Of a DNA stretch of 64,000 nt, positions 1 through 8,551 are shown piece after piece (the stretch's first letter is position 1; each line of letters begins with the position of its first letter). A program made the translations under genes and the position numbers. The stretch comes from an uncultured Schlesneria sp. (lineage in GTDB: Bacteria; Planctomycetota; Planctomycetia; Planctomycetales; Planctomycetaceae): contig CAILLA010000128.1 of assembly GCA_903834925.1 (NCBI GenBank), forward strand, positions 1-64,000. The letters are read 5' to 3'. Under the pieces are notes generated by a model. It did no database searches, was not told where the DNA came from, and was given only the letters and a program-made list of their open reading frames with translations.

Positions 1-281
1 CCACGCTTTCGCAGACGGGGTTGGTCAACGGTGCTCCCGGTCCTGGTGGTGGTTATTGGCTCGCACGGCCTCCACAAGAAATCACCTTGAACGATGTGAT
101 CACACCGTTCGAACGCCTCGATACAACGCTGATGTGCCCCTTTGGGGAAGACTGGTGCGGCACCGGCCCACACTGCCCGCTGCACAATCAATTTGTCCAA
201 TTTCGGCAGCAGATGTCAGATTTTCTTCAAAAGACGACGCTGGCCCAATTTCAAAAAACTCCCGGGCCGAGGTTGAAGTAA
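1..281 (+). CDS. Rrf2-family transcriptional regulator, 3' end only
   Basis: The gene enters from the left edge, reads in the frame that begins at base 3, and stops with TAA at 279-281. The visible part contains GLVNGAPGPGGGYWLARPP followed by EITLNDVI, which matches the winged-helix wing and dimerisation start of Rrf2/IscR regulators. Three cysteines follow in the order C-x6-C-x5-C with a nearby His (CPFGEDWCGTGPHCPLH). IscR and NsrR hold an Fe-S cluster with a similar Cys pattern, so redox or iron-sulfur sensing is plausible but inferred. The helix-turn-helix N-terminus lies outside the window. The target genes cannot be told from here. Confidence 0.85.
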   Translation, partial: TLSQTGLVNGAPGPGGGYWLARPPQEITLNDVITPFERLDTTLMCPFGEDWCGTGPHCPLHNQFVQFRQQMSDFLQKTTLAQFQKTPGPRLK

Positions 282-327
282 GTCGAGAAAAACATCGTCA
301 CAAATTTCTGATGTCCGTTACTGGTTC

Positions 328-372
328 GACGCTAGCAGCATCGGCCACGTGGCCGACGCTGCTAGCGTCGGC
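328..372. repeat. REP-like 45-bp palindrome, copy at 328
   Basis: This near-perfect inverted repeat has arms of the type GACGCTAGCAGCRTCGGC around a CACGTGG centre. The same palindrome recurs at 1960, 2451 and several times between 55790 and 56982 around a RAYT-type transposase gene. This copy is followed by about 110 bp that are also found after the copy at 2451. Confidence 0.85.
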
Positions 373-482
373 ATAAGCCGCCAAAGCGGCGACCGAGTAT
401 TAACGGACGTGCCAAACGATCAACGTTCCCGTTTGATGCAATGTCGAGAAGACGCGAAACAGGGGCAGAGTTGAGGCGGGTT

Positions 483-838
483 CTCGGTCACCCCGATGTG
501 GTTTTGAATCGTATTTTTACGGGTCCGATCCTAGGGCGGCGGCCGCCCCAGGCTACGCTCGGCCGCCGCTCTGCGGCTTAAGATGCACACGCAGCATGCG
601 CGGCAACGATCGCTGTCTCCCACCGAATGCGGCAACCTCGAATCCTCCACCGACCTCGAATCCTCCACCGACCTCGAATCGGCCACCGACCTCGAATCGG
701 CCACCGTCCTCGAATCGGCCATCAACCGGCTAACATTCTTTAGCCGCTTCGCGGCGACCGAGTAAAGCCCGGGGCAGCTTCTGCCCCGGGTTGTGACAGA
801 CATAAATCAATCAAAAAGCCCCATTCGGGGCGACCGAG
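483..838. repeat. 300-360 bp hairpin-rich repeat element, copy 1
   Basis: The left end CTCGGTCACCCCGATG and the right end CCATTCGGGGCGACCGAG are inverted relatives of each other. Inside are two strong hairpins, one with arms CCTGGGGCGG/CCGCCCCAGG and one with arms CCCGGGGCAG/CTGCCCCGGG. Between them is a GC-rich variable core. Three more copies start at 2602, 4031 and 5127. No credible gene lies within; open frames across it come from the repeats. The rest of 282-1113 holds only the palindrome at 328 and two hairpins near 1000. Confidence 0.85.
636..725. repeat. 18-bp tandem repeat, five units, in the core of element copy 1
   Basis: Five units of the form CCTCGAATCGGCCACCGA run head to tail, with CC/GG variation at positions 10-11. 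Copy 2 of the element has only three units in the same place. The 36-bp length difference between the two copies (356 and 320 bp) equals exactly two units. Confidence 0.85.
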
Positions 839-972
839 ATTCGACGCTCACGCCGCACGATCAATATTCCCGTTCCGCTCGCAATTGACGGCTAAAAAAT
901 CGGCGAACAGGAGGCACGACAAGCCAACGACCTGCGAACGACCTGCGAACGGTGAGTGAATGACGACGAAAC

Positions 973-1018
973 ACAAGCGTCCACGGGCAACCAGTTACGG
1001 CCACCCGTGGACGCTTGT
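973..1018 (-). terminator. Strong hairpin downstream of the PEP-CTERM gene
   Basis: A perfect 15-bp stem (ACAAGCGTCCACGGG with its complement) closes a 16-nt loop. It lies about 95 bp past the stop of the minus-strand PEP-CTERM gene. There is no long T-tract, so a terminator role is possible but not shown. Confidence 0.45.
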
Positions 1019-1071
1019 TATCGAAGAATTACGTTTAGCCAGGCAATTCAGCGTCAAGCTTCGCAACGAAC

Positions 1072-1097
1072 GTAGCATGGGCTTCAGCCCGTGCTAC
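1072..1097. repeat. Small hairpin GTAGCATGGGCT..AGCCCGTGCTAC
   Basis: A 12-bp stem with one mismatch and a 2-nt loop lies directly downstream of the stop at 1114. It may be a second transcription end signal or a short dispersed repeat. Only one copy was noticed here. Confidence 0.5.
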
Positions 1098-1113
1098 TCA
1101 AACGTTCAGACGA

Positions 1114-1701
1114 TCAAGCAGCAAGCTTCGACGTGCGACGGCGGAACACGGCGTATCCCATACCCGAAACGCATGCGACGCATACCAGGGCCAAAGTGGA
1201 AGGCTCAGGGACTGCGACCGGTGCGGTTTCGGTGACCGAGACGGCATCAAGAAGCCATGCGCCAGGCGGATTCGCCATGACGAAACTTAGGTCTGTGGAC
1301 GTCGATGTCGCGGTCACGGTATAGGAGTAAGTAAAGTAGGTACTATGGGTGGTATTACTGATTGTCGCCAACAAGTTGCCCCCGAAATATACCTCAAAGG
1401 AATCATTAGAACCGCCATAAACGTCTGCTAATGCGAACGTGATCGTTTCCGACCCATTGACCGTTGTTGAAAGAGTCTGAGTAAGGATGCGCGCTTCTGA
1501 GTTGGCTAAGACCGCCACCCAACTTCCTTCATAGGGATTGATACTGGAACTATCAAGGACATTGTTTGCAGTGGCGACCCCCGACCAACCGCTGAAGTTG
1601 CCAGACTCGAAACCACCGTTCTGAACGAGGTTACTCGCCGAAGCCACGGAACCGATGCTCAACACCAGCACAGAAATTAATAACCGAATTCTCACTCTCA
1701 T
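1114..1701 (-). CDS. PEP-CTERM sorting domain protein
   Basis: This 195-aa protein starts with a signal peptide (MRVRIRLLISVLVLSIGSVA) and continues LVQNGGFESGNFSGW, typical of secreted carbohydrate-binding-like beta-sandwich proteins. The C-terminus has the tripartite PEP-CTERM signal: VPEPST, a hydrophobic helix, then RRR. Such proteins are exported and processed at the membrane by exosortase, usually with exopolysaccharide production. No exosortase gene is in the window. A purine-rich GGGGGAG lies just before the ATG. An in-frame GTG two codons later would have better spacing. The substrate or partner is unknown. Confidence 0.88.
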   Translation of the reverse strand: MRVRIRLLISVLVLSIGSVASASNLVQNGGFESGNFSGWSGVATANNVLDSSSINPYEGSWVAVLANSEARILTQTLSTTVNGSETITFALADVYGGSNDSFEVYFGGNLLATISNTTHSTYFTYSYTVTATSTSTDLSFVMANPPGAWLLDAVSVTETAPVAVPEPSTLALVCVACVSGMGYAVFRRRTSKLAA

Positions 1702-1959
1702 TCTCCCCCTGCTTGATCACTCGCGGCCAACTGCAAAATACAAATTTTGCGAAAACAAGATGGCCGCTTCGCATCCGTTGATGCTGGTAACAAGTGCAGT
1801 GTATGAGTGTAAAAAAAAATTTGTATTTTCAACCCAATGAGACCATACGTGAATATACCTAGGATACAAGAGCTTCTTGTTTGCACGCATACCAATCGTT
1901 TTAATACACACGCCTTTCGTCCAATCAGGGTTCTATTGTCCACTGCAAGTTGACGGTCC

Positions 1960-2004
1960 GACGCTATCAGCGTCGACCACGTGGCGAACGCTGATAGCGT
2001 CGGC
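1960..2004. repeat. REP-like palindrome, diverged copy at 1960
   Basis: The arms read GACGCTATCAGCGTCG and CGCTGATAGCGTCGGC, a variant of the palindrome at 328 and around 56500 (TATC in place of TAGC). Unlike the copies at 328 and 2451, it is not followed by the 300-360 bp element. The surrounding 1702-2450 holds no credible gene. Confidence 0.75.
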
Positions 2005-2265
2005 AAAAGCCTTAGAGAGACGTGAAAACGAAACTCCACCCCCTGAGCAGCTCATCGTCCAACACACGTCTGAGTTCAAAATTCTGCGGCAAATGTCGAC
2101 ACCCCAGATTTTTGCAAAGTGTTGAATAATCTATACCAGATCGCCAAGAATGAAATCGTTTAGACGATGAGGCTAGGGGACGCTGGAGACATGTTTTTTC
2201 GCGAGCGTCCTGTGGCTGCATCGATACTCTCCATTTGTTAATATTGCGTTAACATTGTGTTCCCT

Positions 2266-2291
2266 CGTTCCCAAGCTCCAGCTTGGGAACG
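2266..2291. repeat. Palindrome with CGTTCCCAAGCT arms
   Basis: A perfect 12-bp inverted repeat has a 2-nt loop. A partial relative, CAGGAACTTGGGAACG, ends near 2442, so 2266-2442 may be one small inverted-ended element. From memory, this type of palindrome is scattered in other bacterial genomes. That was not checked. Confidence 0.6.
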
Positions 2292-2450
2292 CCTGTCTTG
2301 GAAGCTCTGCTTCCCGATTGGGGCGGTCGGCAACCAATGTGACACCATCAAATGTCATCGCAACCCCGAACTGTAGGCCATTGCGCGAATCGCGAAGCGG
2401 AGCTTCGAAGAGGTTCGTTTCCAAGCAGGAACTTGGGAACGAGTAATTCC

Positions 2451-2495
2451 GATGCTAGCAGCATCGGCCACGTGGCCGATACTGCTAGCGTCGGC
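2451..2495. repeat. REP-like palindrome, copy at 2451
   Basis: This copy has the same palindrome as at 328 (GATGCTAGCAGCATCGGC arm and CACGTGG centre). It is followed by the same spacer, including GCGACCGAGTATTAACGG, and then by the 300-360 bp element. Palindrome, spacer and element thus form a duplicated unit of about 470-510 bp. Confidence 0.85.
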
Positions 2496-2601
2496 AAAAG
2501 CCGCAGCGCGGCGACCGAGTATTAACGGACGCGCCAAACGTTCAACGTTTGCGTTTGGTGCTCTATCGAGAAGACGCAAAACAGGGCCAGAGTTGCGGGT
2601 T

Positions 2602-2921
2602 CTCGGTCACCCCGATGGGGTTTGGGATCGTATTTTTACGCGTCCGATCCTGGGGCGGCGGCCGCCCCAGGCTACGCTCGGCCGCCGCTCTGCGGCTTAA
2701 GACGCACACGCCGCATGCGCGGCAACGATCGCTGTCGCCCACCGAATGCGGCAACGTCGAATCCTCCACCGACCTCGAATCGGCCATCGTCCTCGAATCG
2801 GCCACCAACCGGCTAACATTCTTTAGCCGCTTCGCGGCGACCGAGTAAAGCCCGGGGCAGCTTCTGCCCCGGGTTGTGACAGACACAAATCAAACAAAAA
2901 GCCCCATTCGGGGCGACCGAG
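2602..2921. repeat. 300-360 bp hairpin-rich repeat element, copy 2
   Basis: Ends, two strong hairpins and core layout match copy 1, with three 18-bp tandem units instead of five. Similarity to copy 3 continues past the right end (AATCACAAATCAAATTGACC near 2973 compares with the sequence near 4385), up to the stop codon of the next minus-strand gene. Confidence 0.85.
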
Positions 2922-3020
2922 ATTCGACGCTCATCAACGCCGACGACAACCACCTGTAAATCATCATCCATTAATCACAAATCAAATTGACCTAACTGTC
3001 GCTATACAACGAACATCATC

Positions 3021-3914
3021 TTACACCAAAGCTCGAATCTTCTGTAACGCGTGTCTGGCTGCGGCATCGAGATTCGCTTCACTTCCGCCACCTCGGATCG
3101 GGGAACAGATTTCATAGGCAACGTCGCCCTGAAAGCCACCCTCCTTCAAGCCACGAAAGAAGCCGTCGAGATCGAGAAATCCCTCGCCCAGAGGCACCGC
3201 TTTCACCGCTGCCGGTTCGATGGGCTGATAATTGATCAACGCGGGCCGGTATTGCCATCGCGGAAGACGGATATAATCGGCAAGCGTGGTCTGAACCATT
3301 CGCGGAGCCATCTCTTTCGCGGCCTGATACAGATCCGCACCATGCAGGGCGATCGACCACGGATCGAACATCGCCTTCGCGTTCGGGTGGTTGATGTCGT
3401 CCAGCAATTCGCCGAACGCCGCGACGTCGACACCGACATCGTGATGGTTCTGGATGCCGAGGATCAGTCCGAAGTCCGCACAGACGGCGGCACATTCGCG
3501 AAGAGCCGTCACACATTTGGTCCAGTCGGTGTGATGATCTGCAAGATCGGTGTAGTAGCCGGTGAAGACACGGATAATTCTTGCTCCCAGTGCATGACCC
3601 AGTTCCGCGAGTTGGCGAACATTCAGGATCTGCATCTCGACGAACGGAACTTCCTTCGCCTGGGACCCCGCTGTGAAATCAGTATAGCCAGCGATTGTCG
3701 CGATATGCAGATTCAACCGGTCAGCCACCGACTTAATCTCGCGGACCGATTCGCCGTTCGGATAATCCACTGGCGAAAGATGCGGGCGTTTTGCACCAAG
3801 CTCCACAGCGGGATACCCGAGTGCCGCAGCCTTTTCCAGGAATGGAATCAGGTCGAGCTTGTGCTGCCCCCAACCTCCGGCATAGCTGACCGAAAATAAT
3901 ATGGGCGTGTTCAA
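3021..3914 (-). CDS. Sugar phosphate isomerase/epimerase (xylose isomerase-like TIM barrel)
   Basis: The protein of about 297 aa reads LNTPILFSVSYAGGWGQ at its start and has the order expected of an AP-endonuclease-2/xylose-isomerase-like barrel: FLEKAAALGYPAVELG, ARIIRVFTG, GLILGIQNHHD, NAKAMFDPWSIALHG and DVAYEICSP. Conserved Glu, His and Asp residues in these strands would bind a divalent metal. A TTG start at 3914 is chosen because GGAG precedes it by about 10 bases; the frame stays open to another TTG at 3980. Planctomycetes carry many such enzymes, and the substrate cannot be read from the sequence. Repeat elements lie on both sides. Confidence 0.85.
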   Translation of the reverse strand: MNTPILFSVSYAGGWGQHKLDLIPFLEKAAALGYPAVELGAKRPHLSPVDYPNGESVREIKSVADRLNLHIATIAGYTDFTAGSQAKEVPFVEMQILNVRQLAELGHALGARIIRVFTGYYTDLADHHTDWTKCVTALRECAAVCADFGLILGIQNHHDVGVDVAAFGELLDDINHPNAKAMFDPWSIALHGADLYQAAKEMAPRMVQTTLADYIRLPRWQYRPALINYQPIEPAAVKAVPLGEGFLDLDGFFRGLKEGGFQGDVAYEICSPIRGGGSEANLDAAARHALQKIRALV

Positions 3915-4030
3915 CTGGCATCTCCATGATTCCTTGTCACCGCGTTTTTCAAGCCACGCGGCAACATCATAACCAGGCAATTCGGTGTGGTAAGATGAAA
4001 ATGCGATGGTGACCGAACCGGTTCTCGGCT

Positions 4031-4333
4031 CTCGGTCACCCCGATGGGGTTTGGGGTCGTATTTTTACGCGTCCGATCCTGGGGCGGCGGCCGCCCCAGG
4101 CTATGCTCGGCCGCCGCTCTGCGGCTTAAGACAGGTGGATCGCATTCGCGGCAAAACGGTCTCTGGTGCAAAACGGCGGCGGCAACGTCGAATGCTCCAA
4201 CGACCGCGATTGGCCTTCGACACGCCAGCATTCTTTAGCCGCGTAGCGGCGACCGAGTAAAGCCCGGGGCAGCTTCTGCCCCGGGTTGGGACAAACACAA
4301 ATCAATCAAAAAGCCCCATTCGGGGCGACCGAG
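4031..4333. repeat. 300-360 bp hairpin-rich repeat element, copy 3
   Basis: This copy has the same inverted ends and hairpins as copies 1, 2 and 4, but a different core without the 18-bp tandem units. Its left flank (GATGAAAATGCGATGGTGAC) resembles the left flank of copy 4, and its right flank resembles that of copy 2. It ends 100 bp downstream of the IS200-like transposase stop. Confidence 0.85.
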
Positions 4334-4433
4334 ATTCGACGCTTATCAACGCCGACGGAATCTAACGCAGCATCATCACTCATTCATCACAAATCAAATT
4401 GACCCAACTGGCGGCATCCAAACAACAGCATCC

Positions 4434-4901
4434 CTAACCAATGTGTTCCTCATCGAAGACATATTTTAGATCAAACTCGATTTGGTGTTTTCGCAATAAT
4501 GCAAGGAACTCTTCCTTGAACGACTGTTTTCGATGATGTTCTTCCTGATTGCGGATGTATGACTGCACTTTATCAACTTGCGATGAGCTCACCGAAAACG
4601 CACCGTATCCGGTCTGCCATTCAAAGCGTTGCTTGGCAGTCGTTCGTTCATTGATCCATTTCGATGAATCTGCCTTAACATCGCGAAGAACGTCCATAAT
4701 CGCATGTTTCGGGCTGAGTTTTGCAAGGATATGAATGTGGTCCGCTGTACCTCCGATCTCCAATGGAATTCCATCTCGCTTAACGAGAATTCCGCCGACG
4801 TAGGCGTAAAGATCGGACTTCAAATCAGCAGAAATTGTCGCGCGCCGATATTTTGTCGAATAAATGATGTGATAAACCAGATTCGTAAATGTATTGGACA
4901 T
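4434..4901 (-). CDS. IS200/IS605-like Y1 transposase (TnpA)
   Basis: This 155-aa protein starts MSNTFTNLVYHIIYSTKYRR, typical of TnpA_IS200. It has the HUH metal-binding pair (H55-I-H57 in TADHIHIL) and a catalytic tyrosine, Y115, in YIRNQ, with the family Gln four residues later. The length is normal and no frameshift is seen, so it could be active. Start ATG 4901 has GGAG upstream. Such enzymes move single-stranded DNA by recognising subterminal hairpins. No tnpB follows. The gene sits between element copies 3 and 4, whose hairpins could be its substrates; that link is inference. Confidence 0.92.
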   Translation of the reverse strand: MSNTFTNLVYHIIYSTKYRRATISADLKSDLYAYVGGILVKRDGIPLEIGGTADHIHILAKLSPKHAIMDVLRDVKADSSKWINERTTAKQRFEWQTGYGAFSVSSSQVDKVQSYIRNQEEHHRKQSFKEEFLALLRKHQIEFDLKYVFDEEHIG

Positions 4902-5126
4902 TTTGCGGTACTCCACGGAGTTTTAGAGTGACAGGACGAATCGACCGTTGCTCGTCTCGACTGAAGATTTTGGAATATCATAACAAAATACTCTTTATTT
5001 TCCATTAAAATAATTATGGGAAACATCGCGGGCAACGAAGATTCGTTGCGCATGCCAAACCCTGCCATTGGTCCAATACCATCATCAATTGAGAATGATG
5101 AAAAGTCGATGGTAACCGACCGGAAT

Positions 5127-5464
5127 CTCGGTCACCCCGATGGGGTTTGTGGTCGTATTTTTACGCGTCCGATCCTGGGGCGGAGGCCGCCCCAGGCTAC
5201 GCTCGGTCACCGCGATGCGGCTTAAGACACGCGGATCGCTATGCGTCTTGACACCTGTTGACTGCGTACACGGCAACAGTCTCTGGTGCAAAACGGCGGC
5301 AGGAACGTCGAATGCTCGAACGACCGCGATCGACCGTCGATCGGCCACCGATCGGCCACCTTTTTTTAGCCGCGTAGCGGCGACCGAGCATAGCCTGGGG
5401 CAGCTTCTGCCCCAGGTATCGTCAGACCAAAACCTGACAAAAAGCCCCATTCGGGGCGACCGAG
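5127..5464. repeat. 300-360 bp hairpin-rich repeat element, copy 4
   Basis: The inverted ends and both hairpins are present, slightly diverged (CCCCAGG in place of CCCCGGG in the right hairpin). The core shares CTCTGGTGCAAAACGGCGGC with copy 3. It lies about 225 bp upstream of the transposase start. The rest of 4902-5707 shows no gene. Confidence 0.83.
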
Positions 5465-5707
5465 ATTCGACGATGATCAACGCCGACAAAAAACACGTTC
5501 AAAACTTCATTTCCCGACCGCATCGATAGAGATCGTCGTTCTATGCCGGATGACCCGCCTCCGTTCAGATATTAAAAATAGCCGGAACTCTTCCTTTGCT
5601 ACTGCCGCTAATGCATAATCGCCCTCGTGGCACGGAGGTCAATTTGGCGATGGGGTGAGCTCCGAAAGGAGACTGAAATCAAACCCCATGGCGATTGGAA
5701 GTGAAAA

Positions 5708-8143
5708 ATGTCCAGTAAATCGCAGCGCAGGAAGGAACGGCACGAGCAAAAGCGCAAGGAAAAGCGAAATAAACAGGCGCAGTCACAGCGACGACCGGCT
5801 GAAATCCTGCGGACGGTCGAACTTAACGTCGGTAGTAACGCTCGACATCGACAGCGGTTGGCTCAACAAGTTCCCCGAGCCTGGCCGAATGAGACGCCAG
5901 AAGATGTCGCCGTATTTGATGATATTGTGTTCGCCACGTTGCCGCCAGAAATCGCTCAACAAGTGACAGCGGTTCGCGATGCACTGCGAGATGCAACAGA
6001 GTCACGTGGGGACGAGGCGATCAAACGGACTTCCGTGATTTCCCGCAGCAGTCCGCTCAGTGAATGGCGATTGTTCATTCGTGGGCTTGTCGATTGGCTG
6101 GCAGGCGAAACGGAACCGGCGAGCGAGTCATGGAAACGACTTGACCCCCAGCGGCGACCTGGTCGTATCGCGACAACAATGATGGTCGCATTACGCACTG
6201 ATCTCGAAGAAGTCTCTCATCCCACAGTCAACCCCGAACCGGCTGCGGCGACGAGCGAACCGGCAAACGCGACTCCAACGTTGCCATGGGACCGATGGGA
6301 CGATCAACTGCTTTACCATGCCAAACTGCTGAGGCGTGTCCGCTTTGATCGGGCCGCCTTGCGCGTCGCCGAAGCGGGCGTGAAAGTCCCTGAACCACCA
6401 CAAAAATTGCGGTTGGGGCCAAAAAAGCTGCAATGGCTAAAACAGTTTATTAAAGAGTATCGAGACACAGAACCCGATCTGACCGCCGCACTTTCGCAGA
6501 CGGCACTGGGAAGAGCTTCCGTTCAGACTTACTCTGATCTATTCGATGATGCAGCCCGGTCGTTTGCCGGCCCGCCGCACGATCCCAAGAATCAGCTGCT
6601 CACTTTTCATTATTACCGCCGTTTCGAGGATGATTTCTCGGCTGAGACAACCTCAAAGAGGGCTTTGGAACAGTATTTGAATGTTGATCTCCCTCAAAAC
6701 GAATCCCTTCCTCAACCTCTCCGCAAAGCCATCGCCAGTCAGATCCATTACTATGAAGCGATGAATTTGATGAATCCCAAAGGGGACCGCGGCGGGATGA
6801 TGGATTTCTTTTTCGACGCGCCACGCGAAGATACCAAGGGGATTCGCACACATTTCAAAGCAGCGGTCAAAGCGGCTCCCACGAATCGGCCTGCACACGT
6901 GGCTTACCACGAATGGATCGATTCCAAGCTGGACGACGAAGATCTGACGCAAGCCAAACGAGAGCCGCTCGAAAAAGAATTAGCCGAGGTGATGCGAAGC
7001 TGGTCGAAAGGTCTGCCTGAAGACGTCGAGCCGCGATTGTGGCTGGTCGATTATTTGCTCGAAAACGAGCAAATGGACGAAGCCAAGCCGCACGTCGATT
7101 TGCTGGCTGCTTGCCGCGTGGATGACCCGCGCGTCCGTGCGACGCCGTGGAAATGGCAGCTGCTTGAGGCGATGCGGTTATGTCGCCGGAAAGCATGGCT
7201 GGCCGAGGTGCCGGCGCGACTGGATGAAGCCGAAGCCGCGTGGCCAGCCTGGTTGCCGAAACAATGGCTTCCCTATTTGAGAGCTGCTTACACATTGCGA
7301 AGTGCCCAGGCCGAAGCGTTTGAAAGCCAGCGTCAGCAAGTCTGCCAGGCCAACGGCGTGGCCCGCGACTCACTGACTGACACCTGCATGATGCTGGGTG
7401 CCGCTCAGATGATGCGTGTCCCGGCGGCGGACCTTAAACCGCTACGAGCCTCCCTCGATCAAGCGTTGAAGCAAATCAAAACGTTGCCTCTCGAAGAACT
7501 GATGAAAGTCGGCGGCTTTTTCTGGGATTTGCATCGCGTGCAACTTGTCTATCCGGCGTATCGTATGCACGGAAGGAATATCGGAAAGGAAATGTTCGCT
7601 CGCATTGGACAGAATTCCAATCCAGTACTGGACGGCGTTAATGACGAGTTAGTTCAAAAGGCGATCCTGTGGGGATCAGAATATCGGTTCTGGCCGTCCG
7701 GCTATGACACAAAACAATATCCCTTTTTCTTAAACCCCGTAGTCCAGAAGCAACCGGTATTTACCGCAGCACGGGTGAACGCGTTTCTCAAAGAGCGACG
7801 TCACTGGGGATACGAGAAATATACAGGTTTGGGTCCTCTTTTACGCGAGGCAGCCCAGTCACAACGCGACGCCTATTATCGCCATTGGTTTACCAAACTG
7901 GCTGACGAACTGGACGAAATCACGGAAACCGAAAAGGCTCGGTTCGGAAGGTTCCCGTTTGGAAATTTGTTTGGAAGTATGGGTGGCGATGATGATGACG
8001 ACGAGGATGGTTTCGATCTCGACGACGACGACGACGATGATGATGATCTCGACTTCGATCCAGGCTGCTACTGCCCCGATTGCCAGGCAGCCCGATTAGC
8101 CTATGCGAATAGGCAGCAGACCAACAAAGAGACACCGTTTTAG
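5708..8143 (+). CDS. Large uncharacterised protein of the chaperone operon
   Basis: This 811-aa protein has a Lys/Arg/Gln-rich N-terminus (about residues 1-30), a long region probably built of alpha-helical hairpins and rich in Trp and Leu, an Asp-rich stretch near residues 760-785, and a C-terminal CYCPDCQAARLAYANR that could bind a metal. I do not recognise a named domain; the body resembles TPR-like or helical-repeat scaffolds. It is first in a same-strand run with J-like, GrpE-like, DnaK-like and zinc-ribbon genes, the next gene starting only 18 bp after its stop. A client-binding or scaffold role for that Hsp70 is inferred from position alone. Confidence 0.85.
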   Translation: MSSKSQRRKERHEQKRKEKRNKQAQSQRRPAEILRTVELNVGSNARHRQRLAQQVPRAWPNETPEDVAVFDDIVFATLPPEIAQQVTAVRDALRDATESRGDEAIKRTSVISRSSPLSEWRLFIRGLVDWLAGETEPASESWKRLDPQRRPGRIATTMMVALRTDLEEVSHPTVNPEPAAATSEPANATPTLPWDRWDDQLLYHAKLLRRVRFDRAALRVAEAGVKVPEPPQKLRLGPKKLQWLKQFIKEYRDTEPDLTAALSQTALGRASVQTYSDLFDDAARSFAGPPHDPKNQLLTFHYYRRFEDDFSAETTSKRALEQYLNVDLPQNESLPQPLRKAIASQIHYYEAMNLMNPKGDRGGMMDFFFDAPREDTKGIRTHFKAAVKAAPTNRPAHVAYHEWIDSKLDDEDLTQAKREPLEKELAEVMRSWSKGLPEDVEPRLWLVDYLLENEQMDEAKPHVDLLAACRVDDPRVRATPWKWQLLEAMRLCRRKAWLAEVPARLDEAEAAWPAWLPKQWLPYLRAAYTLRSAQAEAFESQRQQVCQANGVARDSLTDTCMMLGAAQMMRVPAADLKPLRASLDQALKQIKTLPLEELMKVGGFFWDLHRVQLVYPAYRMHGRNIGKEMFARIGQNSNPVLDGVNDELVQKAILWGSEYRFWPSGYDTKQYPFFLNPVVQKQPVFTAARVNAFLKERRHWGYEKYTGLGPLLREAAQSQRDAYYRHWFTKLADELDEITETEKARFGRFPFGNLFGSMGGDDDDDEDGFDLDDDDDDDDDLDFDPGCYCPDCQAARLAYANRQQTNKETPF

Positions 8144-8161
8144 TAACAAGGAATCTCACGG

Positions 8162-8503
8162 ATGAATTCTCCGACAACGACTGATCCATTTATCATCCTG
8201 GGGGTTTCTCCGAATGCAGGTGAAGCGGAAGTTCGTGCCCGGTATCTGGAACTGGTGAAGAAATATCCGCCCGAGCATGAACCGGATAAGTTTCGGGAAA
8301 TCCGGGCGGCATTCGAGGCGGCCAAGGACCCACTCTTGATCGCTAAACGCCTGGTGGCACCACCTCCTGGGGACACAGCGCCGGAATGGTCGACCGTATT
8401 GGACGTACAAAAACGGAATCCACCTCGGCTAACCCCTGCCTTCATTTTGAGTCTGGGCAATCGGGCTTCCACCGACGCAGTTCCGCTTTCCATGGCAGAC
8501 TGA
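8162..8503 (+). CDS. J-domain-like protein lacking the HPD motif
   Basis: This 113-aa protein begins DPFIILGVSPNAGEAEVRARYLELVKK and continues KFREIRAAFEAAKDP, the helix II-helix III pattern of DnaJ J domains. Where canonical proteins have YHPD it reads Y35-P-P-E38, so the HPD tripeptide that stimulates Hsp70 ATPase is missing. A Pro-rich segment follows, without G/F or zinc-finger regions. It lies between the 811-aa gene and the GrpE-like gene in one operon. It may dock on the neighbouring DnaK paralogue by another surface, or be a regulator; this is inference. Confidence 0.82.
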   Translation: MNSPTTTDPFIILGVSPNAGEAEVRARYLELVKKYPPEHEPDKFREIRAAFEAAKDPLLIAKRLVAPPPGDTAPEWSTVLDVQKRNPPRLTPAFILSLGNRASTDAVPLSMAD

Positions 8504-8551
8504 ACGGCCTGAATCAGATTTCCGAAGACATTACAACAAGACAAATGCCAC

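Noticed and set aside
636-725. Possible CRISPR array
   Set aside because: The units are 18 bp and lie head to tail without spacers, and no cas gene is present.
583-765. Open frames across the 18-bp tandem repeats
   Set aside because: The frames follow the repeat period and have no start signal or family resemblance. The same region is noncoding in other element copies.
1698-2039. 113-aa frame on the minus strand
   Set aside because: It runs through a REP palindrome and has no recognisable composition or ribosome site.
3051-3899. Long plus-strand frame of 282 aa
   Set aside because: It lies wholly opposite the sugar isomerase gene, whose protein motifs are clear on the minus strand.
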